From Porodaedalea pini (taxonomy: Eukaryota; Basidiomycota; Agaricomycetes; Hymenochaetales; Hymenochaetaceae), in assembly GCA_002794775.1 (NCBI GenBank), contig NBAY01000004.1, forward strand, positions 1,426,001-1,490,000: DNA of 64,000 bases, read 5' to 3'. Position 1 is the stretch's first letter. Each line of letters starts with the position of its first letter. The position numbers were made by a program, and so were the translations under genes. A model generated the notes under the pieces. It ran no database searches. It was given only the letters and a program-made list of their open reading frames with translations, and was not told the DNA's origin. This document shows positions 47,065-59,619 of this stretch, one piece after another.

Positions 47065-47472
47065 TGTTAGGTGGGAGTCTGAGAGACAGCTCAGACTGTC
47101 GTCTGGGACGTGCTATACTCGAGCGGGGACTCAGGACATGCTGTACTCAGGCTAGGTCATCACAGAGGTAAGAGGATTAATACAATGTAAACTAATACAG
47201 GAACAGACGAGTCTCACCTAGGTCATTGCAGAGGTAAGAGGAAAAGCAGAACAAGGAGTTCAAGTGATTCCTGATGCCTCTTATAGTGGCGACCATGAGA
47301 CTATATTATCTAAGATTACATAAAGGAACGGAATGGAATGAATGAAGGTCAGGTGTGAGGGAGTGTGGGAAATGATTGAGAAGACAGTTAAATATAATGA
47401 GAAGGGAGCAATTGAAGTAAAGGAAATGGTAAAAGGAAAATAAAAGAAAAGGTGAAAGTTCGAGTCCTAACA
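47065..47472 (-). repeat. LTR-A 3' LTR
   Basis: 408 bp. Differs from the 5' LTR mainly by loss of 19 bp (a GGGCAGGCCTCGGCTGA-type segment near 47098). On minus it is preceded by the polypurine tract. Confidence 0.9.
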
Positions 47473-47473
47473 T

Positions 47474-47484
47474 TACCCCCCCTC
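47474..47484 (-). other. Polypurine tract of LTR-A
   Basis: TTGAGGGGGGGTAA on the minus strand directly before the 3' LTR, as needed for plus-strand priming in reverse transcription. Confidence 0.75.
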
Positions 47485-47489
47485 AAGGT

Positions 47490-50400
47490 TGGGCGTCCTG
47501 ACCAACCATGATTGTGGGCATCAGGCTTGGTGTTGACAAAGATCGGACAGAGGTGTGTTTGAGGGATTTCGAGTTTATAAGGTGTGCCAGGGTGTTTTTG
47601 ATAGAACTCTGTGATCGCCTCCTTTGCATTCTCACCAAAGTCTGTCTTGGGCTGCCAAGTTGGTTCATTGTAGCTGACCCACTTGACGAGGTACTGTAGC
47701 TTCCCTCAGTGTAGGTATGAGTCTAGAATCTCCTCAATCTCATACTCCTCCTTGTTGTTGATGATGTCAGGCAGTGGTGGTGGCGGTTGCTTCTGGCTTT
47801 TGAAGGTCGGTTCAATGGCAGGTTTCAGCAGGGCTTTGTTGAAGACTGGGTGGACCTTTTTCCATCGCTTCAGGAGCTTGAGCTTGTATGTGCTCGCTCC
47901 TACCTTGTCGATGATGTCAAAGGGACCGTACCACTTGTCAGCAAGCTTCTTAGTTGACAAATCTGTGCTGATGTGTCGCCTGTTGAGGAAAACCTTGTCT
48001 CCAGCCTTGTACTCCACTGAAGTTCCTGCTGTTCGGTCATGGTAGCATTTCATGTCCTCAGCCACTTTAACCAGGTTTTCCTTTGCGACATGATGAGTCT
48101 CCTTGATGTGTTTCACAAATTCTTCCACCGACATGTTGGCCGAGGAGGTTCACTGTGGAGATCCCGATGCTGCTAGCCTCGGAATCAGCTCTATTAGGTT
48201 TGACTCGACTCAGGACAGTCTTACAAGTATCCCTGACGCATTTCAGGACAGTTTCAGTGTTTGGCTGGATTAACTCGACGCATACAGCTTGGTTCTGCAC
48301 TGGTGAGCCACCGAAGTCTGTTTTGGGTCACATCTGGTATTGTTCCGAGCCTCCCAAAGCTTAATTTCTCATGTTCTTGAGTTCTGGCTCTGAGTTCTGG
48401 CTATTTGGTGTTGTTTGGCTAGAGCCTCCGGTCTGTCTTTGTGTCCTTTGTATGCCGCTCAGAGGCTCAACCCTCTGTTGGTTATTTAAACACTCATGTA
48501 AATGTCTCAAAAATAGAAGTTTAGTTCTCCCGAGTCAGTCCCAGTCTTTAGTTCTCATCTCCATTGCCATTCAGTGTTGTTCCATCTGTTCCGTCCATTC
48601 TGTCTCGAGTCCTGTTTTTGGCTAAATCTTGCTTTCACTATATCTCCCTCAGTTCTTAACCGATTCTCGAGCTCTCTTCAGATTCGTAATCTCATCTAAA
48701 ATCACTTTCGAACACTGTTTTGTCTTGCACGATTCCGAGCCCGCATCGTAGAGCTACAAAAATAGCTTTTTCGGTTCTGGGAGTTCCGTGCATTCCGCCA
48801 GCTGCAACTAGTGCAGCTGCCATATCTCCGTCAATTCTGCACCGCATCTCGAGATCTTTTCAGATTCAGAATCGTCTCGACGAATCGTTTCGATTACTGT
48901 CTTCACTGGCGAGTTTCCGAGCCTGGTTGTCAAGATCATAGTTGCTCTTTGTTCTCCGACCGCATTTAGGCACGTTTTGCTGGTCATCCTTTGTACTCAC
49001 ATCCCGAGTCAATACCTAGTCCCAAGTATTCCCCTACACTTCCCTACACTTCCTGACACTATCCCTCCATCAGACACATTAGAGTGAACCCCCAGTGGCC
49101 AAACTCAACCAGGTCTGAGTCTGCCTATAGACCTGTACCATCACCTTTCATCGCACTGTGTTGAAGCTCATGGGGTCATGTCCTGTATTTGCATAGAAAG
49201 GAGACATCTTTGTGGCCAAGTGTTTGCAGTTGTTATATGCGAATTCTGCCAGAGGGAGCCAGTCCTTCCAATCTGATTGCCAATGGTCAATGAAGAGTCA
49301 AAGGTACTGTTCGAGCTCTTGGTTAACATGTTCTGTCTGACCATCTATCTGTGGGTGGTATGCCATTGATGGGTTTCCTTCAATGTGCAGGAGTTTATAC
49401 AGCTCCTTCATCATCAAGGCATCAAACTGTGTGCCACGGTCATGGATGATCTTCTTAGGCAAACCATGCAGATGAAAGACGTGATCCTGGTAGAGTTGGG
49501 CCATGCCTTCAGCCAAAAGCTTTGTCATGGTCAGTATCATGTGCATCTGCTTCGAGAATCTGTCCACGAAGACACAGATAGCATTGTGCCCTTTCAAATC
49601 TGGGAGTTCTCCAATTAGATCAACTGTGACAATCTCCCAAGGACCTTCCAGAATTGCATTTGGGTGAAGTGGTCTTGATCTCAATGTCCTAAGTGCCTTT
49701 GTCCATTGGCAGCGATTGCAGCCTCGGATGTAAGACATTGAGAACATTGAGGCCTACCAGAAGTCGTGACATATGAGTTCCACTGTCTTCGATGCTCCTG
49801 GGTGTCCAGCCAGGACAGAGTCATGGCACTCCCACATCACCAATTCCTTCAACATTGATAGAACATATACCTTCCCTTTCATTCACCACAGCCTGTTGAC
49901 CTCCATCAGTCCTGTCAGCCTCTCTGACTTGTTCTGTGCCCTCTGCACTTCACCCACTCAGTCCAATACCTCATTGTGCAACATCCTCACCACTCCCTGA
50001 TTCAACCACCTCTCCTTGATGAACATGACGCCATCATTGTCATCCTTTCCTTCATCGTATCCTGCCTTGCATGACAGCAGGTCTGCCTTGCCCATCATCT
50101 TCCCCAACTTGTGCTCAAGGTGAAAGTCGAATTCCTTGAGTTCTGTTTGCCAACAAGCTTGATGATAGCTCAGCTTCTGCACCGACCTGAAGTATGTGAG
50201 GTTGGCGTGGTCCAATCAGATCTCAATCTTGTGACGGGCACTGAGGAGGTATTGTCGCCATTCCTTGAGTGCTGAAATGATTGCAAGCATCTCTTTGTTG
50301 TAGATCTCATAGTTTTGTTCCATGGGCAGTAGCACTTCCGACCGGTAGGTGATCACCCTCCACTTGCCTTCCTGCTTCTGCAACAACACACCTCTGAGTG

Positions 50401-53300
50401 CAAAGTTTGACAAGTCTGCTTCTACACAGAAAGGGCCCTCGTCATTGGTAATTTCCAGGACTGGAGGTGAGCTGAGATGATGTTTCAGCTCCTCGAACAC
50501 TTCCTGCTGTTCGGTCTCCCATACCCAGCCCTTTTTTCCCATCAGCGACGTTAGCAGTTGGACCACCTTGCTGTAGTCTTTGATAAACCACCTTAGCCAG
50601 TTGCCCATACCAAAGAACTTTTGAAGTTCCTTCAGCTTACATGGAGCAGGCCAGCTAGTGATTGCTTCTGTCTTTGCTGGGTCAGCCTTAAGCTCACCAT
50701 TGCCAATGATGTAGCCAAGATACTTAATGACCTTGACATTGAACTCACATTTCTCTGGTTTCAGATACAGGCCGTTTTCTCAAAGGATCTGAAGTACACA
50801 CCTTGATGTCTCAATGTGCTCCTCGATGGTTTCTGAGAGGATCAGGATGTCATTGAGGTAAATGATGATTAGGTTTGCATAGATCAGGTCCTTAAAGATA
50901 TGGTTGATAAATGCCTGGAACATTGCCAGCACGTTGCAAAGACCAAAAAACATCACCATTGGTTCGAAGAGACCCATGTTCATGTGGAACACTACTTTCC
51001 ACTCATCACCTTCACGAATCTGGATGTTGTAATATCCCCACCAAAGGTCAAGCTTAGTGATGAACTTTGCCTTCTTGACTTTGTCGACGTGTTCATCGAT
51101 GAGGGGGAGGGGATACTTGTTCTTAATCGTACTGTCATTGAGCTTGTGGTAGTCCTGGATTGGGTGTAGGGACTTGTTGGCCTTCTTGATGAAAAAGAAA
51201 GGTGATGCCATTGACAAAATCGACTTTCATATGCAACCTGACTTCAGATTCTCTTTGAGGAAATCCTTCAGCAACTGTTGTTCTGTCAGTGTCAGCAGAT
51301 AGATTTTACAGTCACTAGGCTTGAACTCAGGCTTCAGGTCAATGATGTGGTCTCATGGTTGGTGTTCCAGCAGTTTCTCAAATCCTTTTTCCAAGAAGAC
51401 ATCAGCATAGTTGTCAAGATATGTGGGCCAGGACACCTTGTCCATTTGCACTTCTCGCACCCTCCTCATCTCTTCCGCCTCACTCTTCTTTAGCATGCAC
51501 TTGGTCAGGCAATGGGTGAATTCAATTGAACCCAATGACCAGTCAATCTCAGGGTTATGTCATCGAAGCCAGTTGTAGCCTAGGAAGATATTTGACGATG
51601 TGAGTGATGTCACCATGAGCACAATCCTTTCCTTATAGTGTCCAATGATCAATTTGATGTTAGTGTATTTCTTGATTAAGCTGGCTTCGTTAGGCATGCT
51701 GTCGGCATTGAGCACTGTGAGGGGATGAATGTAGTGTTTTATCTCCAGCCTGTATTGTTCTACAAAGCCTGCATTGATGCATGATCCAGTACACCCCAAA
51801 TCCATGAGTGCGTGCACATCTACCTCTCTCCTTTCACCTGCTACTCCTTGTTTGATGAAAAGGAGAAGGTCCAGCTGGCATCTGCCAGTTCCTCTCATGA
51901 ACAGCTTTTTGTACTCATTGTTCTTGTTCACACCGGTGGGGGTTCATAATCAGAAAAGTCATTGATGTCATTTGCATCTAGGTATTGTACAGACGGTTGA
52001 TTATATTTTATCAAGTCCAGATTTGAAGTCCCTTGTTCTTCTTGGTCAGTCGCCTCGATGGCTATGCCTGACCACTTGCAAAATCCTGCAAGTTGATGAC
52101 CTCTTCATCATTGCCTTCCTCCTCCACATAGTCCTCCACTGTTGACCTCTGAGTGTCTACGACTTCCTCAAAGGCTAATTCCTTCATCGCACCCAGTTCA
52201 TCTGCAAGGAGATGACACTTGCCTAGTGCCATTATCTGCAGCATGCGCTGCACAATTGTCTTCCCCTGTGGGCACTTGTCTTTAAAGTGGCCCAGCTGGC
52301 CACAGATCCAGCATGCCCATTGTCATTGTGCCTCATTCATCAAGACGTCCATCAGCTGGCCAGCACCTCCAAAAGTGACTCCAGTCACATCACACTTGTC
52401 AACATAGGGGGCTGCGATCAGGTGGCAAGGAGGCAGTGCCTGTTGTTATTGGAGGCATGGCGAAAGCGGAAATGCATGACCTCGTTAGATTGCCCGGATC
52501 TGTTGTTCACCCCAATTGATCTCAATCGCCTTCTTCTTCCAGTCATTGTATGTTGTCGGGACCGGTGTCAACCTCAACACTCCACAAACCACCTTAATGT
52601 TCATTGTGTGCTTCAGGCAGTCGCAGATGATGATGTCATCTGTTAGGCCCACCATTGTAATGATCATGTCGAGCTTCTGGAAGAACTTGTCAGTGGTAAG
52701 GTCCTTCTGAACCTTGGTCCAGAACTCTGCCAGTGCCTTCTCCTTTTGGTTTGGATCATTGAATGAGGTATCAAGTCATTCCTGAAACCTGGTCCAGATA
52801 TCTGTGAAACTCACGATGCCATTCATCATGAATTCCTCAATGTAGTTTTGCAGCCATGTTGCCACGTTGCTGCCCTTGAGGTAGGAGAGGGTGAGATAGA
52901 TCTTGCTTGACAATGAGGGGTACCTCATCAGGTTTGCTGAGACAAAGAGAGTGACCTCGCATCTGAAGTCGAGGTAGTCATTGCCGCCAGCAAATTCATG
53001 TGGCCAGGCAACATCAATCAGGGGAGCAGGGGTGGCTGGGGCAGAACCTTGGCCAGCTGAGGTGTTTGCTGCCTATGCAGTAAAGATGCCTGTGACAATT
53101 GCTGCAATCTGCTCCAGCTGTTGTTGGCTGAAGCTTGTCGACATCATTGGTGTGGGTGTGGGTGTTGATGGTTCAGGAGGGGTGGGCGGCAATGGTTCTC
53201 TCATGATCTCACAATATGATCCCAGGGTAGGTGGTAAAATGATGGTAGATGTCGATACCGCGGGTGACAATGTTCACAAGGGGTCCACCTGGTTCTACAC
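47490..53300 (-). pseudogene. LTR-A gag-pol polyprotein, decayed
   Basis: Read on minus. CCHC knuckle CWICGQLGHFKDKC (~52271-52313). Retropepsin (51560-51931) has MDLGCTGS in place of D-S/T-G. RT (50780-51217) has LDLWWGYYNIQI, and the active site reads YLNDILI instead of YLDD. RNase H is at ~49958-50608. Integrase has an HHCC finger (~49700-49860) and HDRGTQFDA (49298-49747), then LTR-B interrupts. The integrase C-terminus is KLADKWYGPFDII (47706-48134), followed by a chromodomain (EIEEILDSYLH, stop, then LQYLVKWVSYNEPTW) at ~47550-47740. Several stops and lost catalytic residues fit C-to-T or G-to-A changes, so the copy is dead. Confidence 0.88.
48154..49150. mobile_element. LTR-B solo LTR-like insertion in the integrase gene
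   Basis: 997 bp, TG...CA ends (TGTGGAGATCC...CACCTTTCA), nearly the same as 60953-61941. Flanks are TCAC (48150-48153) and TCGC (49151-49154): a 4-bp target duplication with one CpG-to-TpG type difference. Removing the insert and one flank restores the integrase reading frame on minus (...NTVR then TSSANMSVEEF...). Confidence 0.82.
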
Positions 53301-53855
53301 ACCCTGTCATTGGTCGAATACCACACCTTTCTAATGTCACTCCACCAGATGTCATGAGTGATGCCTTGATTGTCAGTTGTGACATACAAGGCTCATTCGG
53401 GATCATATCACGATGAAGAGGGGAGAGCCCACTGTTGTTCCTCTGTGATATCTATCTTGGCTAAGATGGCAGGAGAACAGGAAGCAGTTGTTCGTTTAAG
53501 TGAATGTTACGCTGATGCAGAAAGGGTTTGTCAGCAAACTTGATAACCACACAGAAGGATGCAGTCAAGATGACAAATGACAATGTCGTCAACGATTGTA
53601 CATGTAGAGTCACCCATGTCCATGTCAGATGGTTCCTCCACCAGAGGGAGATGCAGAGGGCCAGGGTCAGGAAAGGTTAGTTTGGATGTTGCATAATACA
53701 TGAACATCCGAAAATATCTGGGCAGGGTTGAGGGTTGTTGTTCAGGGGGTTTACACATCGAGTCCATCGAGGGGAGCACTCCTCTAGACTGAGTGAAGGC
53801 AAGTTGACAGTGACGACATATGCTGGGGATGAGCCTGGGTGGAGTTCTGCTTTTA

Positions 53856-54282
53856 TGTTAGGTGGGAGTCTGGGAGATGGCTCAGACTGGGCAGGCCTCG
53901 GCTGACTGTCATCTGGGACGTGCTATACTCGAGTGGGGACTCAGGACACGCTGTACTCAGGCTAGGTCATCACAGAGGTAAGAGGATTAATACAATGTAA
54001 ACTAATACAGGAATGGACGAGTCTCAACTAGGTCATCATGGAGGTAAGAGGAAAAGCAAAACAAGGAGTTCAAGTGATTCCTGATGCCTCTTATAGTGGC
54101 AACCATGAGACTATATTATCTAAGATTACATAAAGGAACGGAATGGAATGAATGAAGGTCAGGTGTGAGGGAGTGTGGGAAATGATTGAGAAGACAGTTA
54201 AATATAATGAGAAGGGAGCAATTGAAGTAAAGGAAATGGTAAAAGGAAAATAAAAGAAAAGGTGAAAGTTCAAGTCCTAACA
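53856..54282 (-). repeat. LTR-A 5' LTR
   Basis: 427 bp; collinear with 389-800, with many CpG of that copy changed to TpG or CpA. Confidence 0.92.
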
Positions 54283-54289
54283 ATCTATG

Positions 54290-56231
54290 TCATTTTCGAG
54301 TGTAGTCCTCTATTGACATGCTTTGATAGTAATGATTAGGAGTGATCATTTGGTTGTGAGAATTGATGATGAGGTTGTAATATTGGTCCACATAGCGATG
54401 AAGATGATTGATAAGGCTGAGGTTGATGACTAATTTATCCTCCTCTGCTATTTTCCATATGTCATCCTTGGACAGCCCTTGAATATCATCCAGGTGAACT
54501 AGACCTCACTCTTTGAATGACTGCCTAAAAATCTGATAGTTAGGGCAGGGAGCTTAGCCCTGTTCCATATCCTCATGCAGAGAGTCCAGCCACTTGCTAA
54601 TAGATGGGAACTCTCGAGGCTGCCTTTAACTGATCACGTTGTTGCCAAACATAGTCTGCATCATGAGAGGATTCTGCATCATGAGAGGGTGCTGCATCAT
54701 GGCTTGTGGCTGCATGGTTGAGGGGTGGTTGATCACAGGAGGTTTGCACGACACAGGATCAGGTGGAGCTGCATGGGTATAAACTTCTGCATTCCTCTCA
54801 GCTGCTCTTGCAGCTGAGTACAACGTGTACAGCTTTCTATCTAGAAGTTAAAGAGCCTCAGGTGGATTGGTGTAGGTCACTCCTGGCGTGTTTTGGTGCT
54901 TAGAAATAACAATAGACATTTTGAGTGAGATATATAGACTTGTGCACAAAATGACAATTTAAGACTCACAAGAAGTTTCACATGCTCAGCGACATCCTCC
55001 ATAGTGTATGTGACATGCTCTTGCATACCTTTCAGCATTGCACACAGTTTACTGCTGTGCTCATCACATGTGAAGCTTGCTACAATCTTGTGTATGATTT
55101 CCTCAATCTCATTATCATATGTGCTCTTTGCATTATTGAGTGGTGCTACTGTTGGCTTAGCTTTTGCCAGAGTCTTTTTGCCCCTTTTGCCCTGCACATT
55201 AGAATCCTATCCAGCCAGAATATCTGAGTTGAAATAGCTGGCGATGAAACACAATTGAACAAACCTCTGGGAGATCTCTGATAATGATCTTTGGATCACT
55301 TTTGGTTTTCATCTTTTTGGCCACTTGCTCCTTGCAGTGTTTGCAGACCTCTGTGAAGACCTTATCCAATGCACTCTGATTATCTAGATACTCCAGAAGG
55401 TATTTGTTCAGGCCTTCTTTGATACACCATGGGCCCTCAACTCCAAGACACGTAATAATGTAGGAGCCCCCTGTCACCTTTGCAACCTCGACTAACAAAT
55501 CATTTAATAGCATGTCAGAGCACAAGATCAGCTCCCATCTGCTGATGCTGTCCAAAACCAAGACCTTTACTTCAATCTCATCTCTGTCTGCCTTGTCTGT
55601 GGCTGGTGTCAATGTGACCATCCCTCGTGCCTTGGCTGTTTCAAGGGAAGGAATACTCCAGTCAGCAGGGCCATCTGATATACATGTAAGACCATGTTTA
55701 TGATGTAAAAATATCTCTTACCCAGTGAAAAAAAGCTGCCATCAGATGGGAAGTCAGGAACTTCCTGATAAGTACTGTCTAACTGTAGAGTTTCATCAGC
55801 AAGGCCATTATAACCCCCAGCTCGTGCCACATCAAGGACTGAGATTTCTGCTACAGCAGCTAGATTGACATTGACGTTGTCATCATCATCATCATCATTG
55901 CTGTTGTAATCCTATTTGTGATAGTTCCAAAGGAAGAGAGTAAAAGCAGAATGTCAGTACAAGTATGCATAGATTCTCAAGACGTTCAAGTCACCTTTCT
56001 GGCATGCTTTTTCAGCAGCCTCCTAGTTGGTTTAGCATTCGAATTGAAAGGTGTTCAAGGTGCAGAGGTTTGTAGGGACTTGCAAATGGCTAGTTTTGCT
56101 TTGGGGCTTGTGGCTGCTTCTGCGATCTTTCTTGGTTGGCCACAGAGATGCTTGGGTGCATTTTTGATAGCCTTGGCTTCCTCAGCCACTTTGGCCTTTT
56201 TGGAGGGGATTTTGGTACATTGAGGAGGCAT
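54290..56231 (-). pseudogene. Cargo gene 1, copy 2 (SAM-like C-terminal domain, unknown function)
   Basis: Homologue of 29648-31367 with the same exon series on minus. Exon 1 (~56080-56231) is Lys-rich with CGQPRKI. Then come an acidic exon with ISVLDVARAGGYN, an exon 55199-55690 (WELILCSDMLLNDLL, WCIKEGLNKYLLEYL), an exon 54877-55197 (FTCDEH, AEHVKLLVS), and a last exon with a Met/Gln/Pro repeat (MMQHPLMMQNPLMMQ) and KWLDSLHEDMEQG...LDDIQGLSKDDI, ending TGA at 54290-54292. At least three stops interrupt the last exon. LTR-A inserted 7 bp past the stop. Exons 3-4 are long open stretches, so decay is recent. Function unknown; the SAM-like end hints at protein-protein binding. Confidence 0.65.
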
Positions 56232-56367
56232 AAGAGAAAAAAATCCACGTGAAAAAGTGAATATGCAATACTTAGATTATGGCATTCAGCTAGTGCTCTG
56301 GGTATTTAAGGTCAGAAACTGTAAAAGGCAAGTCCTAGCACACTTCTTCATCCCAGCTATACAGTAA

Positions 56368-56877
56368 GGCCCTGTTTGGATCCACCAATAAGGCCATGAT
56401 AACATCATAGTGTTAAGATAGCTAACAACTAGAGTTTGCCGTCATAAGGCTAACACATGGGCTGGGTGCTTAGCTCCTGAGTCACAAATGTCACATAGGT
56501 TAGTCAGTATCCTGGTAGATGCACAACCTGTGTCTAAGATCTTTTCTGGCATGTACAAGGTCAAAGACACAAACAGCATGATACTCCAGCACTCAAGCAA
56601 ACTACAACCACTAAAGCTATGCTATTGTTCAGACTGTTTCTGCTATTGCTGGGTCACAGCAGCACAAAATGCAGGTCAGTACTACTTCTAGTACTCTAGA
56701 TTTATAGCCATATACAGTATAGTACTGCAGTGGCCATGAAGGAGTGACTAAATTACAGTAACATGGTTGTAAACGAGATGTGGATCCAAACACCTAGTTA
56801 GCTTACAACATTTTAGCTAAGCACTACCATGCTATCATGCATTATCACAGGTCTTATTGGCAGATCCAAACAGGGTC
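56368..56877. repeat. Harbinger-like MITE with TAA target duplication
   Basis: 510 bp. Opens GGCCCTGTTTGGATCC and closes GATCCAAACAGGGTC, with TAA on both sides (56365-56367, 56878-56880). The TWA duplication and G-rich end fit PIF/Harbinger passengers. It lies between the two cargo genes. Confidence 0.75.
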
Positions 56878-57659
56878 TAAGGTGTTGGGGGCCCACCAGA
56901 TAGAGATCAGTCTACATGACAATGGCTGAGATATATGTAAGCTCACACCTGCATTGTCCCCTCTCATCACTCACGCCATGCAGTCACATTGTCTCAGACA
57001 TATCTCCTTGTTGCACCACACTAGATCTTGATCACAACATGGAGAGCCATAAGGAGGATGAGGACAGCAGCACAAGTGGGTCAGCATCCCATGATCTTCT
57101 TGAATTGTTAACATCAGACAGTAAGTCAGAACAAGTTGCTTTCTTTTTTCACCCCTTTCAATTTATTTTAGGTTTACAGCTTCTGCAGGGATCTTTATCC
57201 AGACAATGGCAAATACAGTGGTGTCTGAAGCCACCTCATCAAAAGAAAAAGGCAAATCCTTAGAAATTCAAGGCAAGAAAGAGACCCATGCTGAACAGTG
57301 GCTGACAGCAGGGAGGAAGCAAAAGCAGGGTATGAAAACATGGTGAGAGGGGTTATCTGCACAGATCGATGAGAGGATTTCACTAAAAGTTACAGAAGAA
57401 GTGGTGCAGCAGTGGGCACAATTGGAGCAGCAGCGGGCAGCGGGCAGAATGGGAGCGGTGATAATACTGAGTTCTGGTTGTTAGTAAAGGGGAATCAGAT
57501 GATTGAGTTCAAGGGAGACGTGTCTAGTGGATCAATACCCTCATTCCAGTCAAGTTCCATGGGTTCTGGATCGAAGGATTCAAGTTGCGTGCGTTCTGGT
57601 GTGTCAGGGGCAATGGAATTGGCAGAGCATACTAGTAGGGAAGCATTTGGAGTGTAGCA

Positions 57660-58600
57660 CCAGCGGAGCACTTGAGATGTGTGGGGGATCATTGGTGGCT
57701 GTGTCAGAAGACGTGGAGACGCGCTAACACTAGTGCGACTTCTCGGAGTGGGATTGTCCTCAGAATGGATGGCTGGTCCCTGTGCTCAACAGGACATTGT
57801 CTAGAATACCAGAGAGGGGGGGGTGAGGTATGGAACTCAAATCAGAAGATAAGAGACAAGAGAGGAGTGAGGTCGAGGTAAAGAGAATGAAGTGGAATGA
57901 GGTGAAGATAGAATGGATGGAACAAGCACAACAAGTGCAATATGAATAAAATGAAGTTGAGGTGAGTGATTTGAGTCACTAAGGCACTGAGGCATACCTA
58001 GAGACAGTCCTGAGAGATAGCACACAAAGTTAGGCATCAAAACTTGGGGGTGGAATTGCTGTTCTATCTACAACATTTGGTGCTCTATAAATACTAAACA
58101 AGTGTCCTGTGTAAACATGAAAGGTGAAATAAAATGAGACGAGTCCTCTATTGTCCTATCACTGAGCCACCTGAGTGTTCCTTTGAGCGGCTCTACGATC
58201 TGGACGACTGAAAGGTGGGGGCAGTGTGTGTTGACTTGGTGTAGCATCGGTGAGCTTCAGGATCCTTTGTATGAAACTGGAACAACCAATGCTGGGCTGC
58301 TGTGTGTTCATTAGACAAAGGCAAATGAATGAACCTTTGGCAGGGTCGAAGGGGCACACGCCCAGATAAGTGCACCGGGGTCAGTCTGAGTTGCTGATGT
58401 GTGCGATCTGGTCATTGCATGCATTCCATGTTCGGGTAATCACCGCCAATCTGGGTGTACCACTTAGCTCGATTGCCAAGTCGAGGCTCTTCAACTTTAT
58501 GACATACATTGCGTGCGTTCCACTTGTTCTGTGCCCAACGATTTGGTTGGTGTTACAGTGGCACCAGGCGGAGAGCCTTATGGAAGTTGATTGAAAGCTA
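57660..58600. other. Unassigned insert within cargo gene 2, copy 2
   Basis: This stretch does not read as part of the gene. A G-run at 57803-57810, a purine tract at 58046-58055 and 'ctacaacatttggtgctc' at 58068-58085 look like an LTR end plus primer site, so a retroelement remnant is possible. Not proven. Confidence 0.3.
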
Positions 58601-59202
58601 GACTATGTTCAGTCTTCAGTGGATGTTAAGCAAGAATCACTTGAGGCAGGAACTGCCTCAATGCAAAATCAGATCCATGGGCTGGAGCAAGCTCTTATAT
58701 TGAACGTAAGCAGGTCCCTATTTTGGCCATTGATAAGCAAACTTACTGGGATTAATTTTACCATCAGTCAGTGGAGGTGCATAATGCTATACTGCACTGA
58801 CACCTCCTCGACTATGGGTGCCATCATTTTTATGATGGAATGTATTTTTTCCTCAATGACTACCTATGATACTGGTATAGCCCTCTCCACACTTCCATAT
58901 TTGATGTGCCAGCTGAAGAGAGCATTGTCTTGCCGAGCTCTCGTGTGTCAGTTGTGTCTGCTAGTAACACCCTGACCTCAGAAGACACACAGCTTCCAGT
59001 AGAGCAGGGGTCGGAGTCATTGGCACTGATTAAAAAGAAAGCTGCAAGAAAGGCAAAGGCAAAGGCAAAAGTTGAGGCTACGGCAATTGCAAATGAGGCC
59101 ACAACCAAATTACTCAGAGAACGTGCAGGACTTATCAGAGTGAAGATATCTGAGGACGCAATAGAAAAGGAAGGCAGACCATGGGTGAACAAATGGTATC
59201 AC

Positions 59203-59619
59203 TGTTAGGACTTGAACTTTTACCATTTCTTTCCTTTTAACCGCTCCTTTTCATTATAATTAATCATCTTTTCAATCATTTCCCACACTCCTTTCACATG
59301 ACCTTCATTTGTTCCATTCCGCTCCCTTTATGTAATCTTAGACAATAGGGCAACCAGTTCTCACGAGGTGATCACTGTATATAAGGAAGAGGAATCGCAT
59401 CTGAACACCTGTTCTGCTTTTCCTCTTACCTCCATGACGACCTAGGTGAGACTGCGTCCCCCTCCTGTAGTAGAGTACATTGTATTAATCCTCTTACCTC
59501 TGTGACGACCTAGCCTGAGTACAGCGTGTCCCGAGTCTACGCTCGAGTATAACACGTCCCAGACAACAGTCAGCCGAGGCCTGCCCATTCCGAGTCATCT
59601 CCCGGACTCCCGCCTAACA
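59203..59619 (-). repeat. Solo LTR-A inserted in cargo gene 2
   Basis: 417 bp, TGTTAGGACTTGAAC...CGCCTAACA, with perfect ATCAC target duplications (59198-59202 and 59620-59624). Confidence 0.93.

Larger units (their letters stand above)
47065..54282 (-). mobile_element. LTR-A: complete Ty3/Gypsy chromovirus (with nested LTR-B)
   Basis: Two LTRs (47065-47472 and 53856-54282) are flanked by perfect 5-bp target duplications ATCTA (47060-47064 and 54283-54287). On minus the order is 5' LTR, gag with a CCHC knuckle, protease, reverse transcriptase, RNase H, integrase, chromodomain, polypurine tract, 3' LTR. Total 7,218 bp, of which 997 bp is an inserted LTR-B. It sits just after the stop of cargo gene 1. 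Confidence 0.93.

Noticed and set aside
48067..48300. Open frame across the LTR-B/integrase junction (and its partner at 60656-61099)
   Set aside because: The shared part is LTR-B sequence only. The frames differ at the junctions and show no domain.
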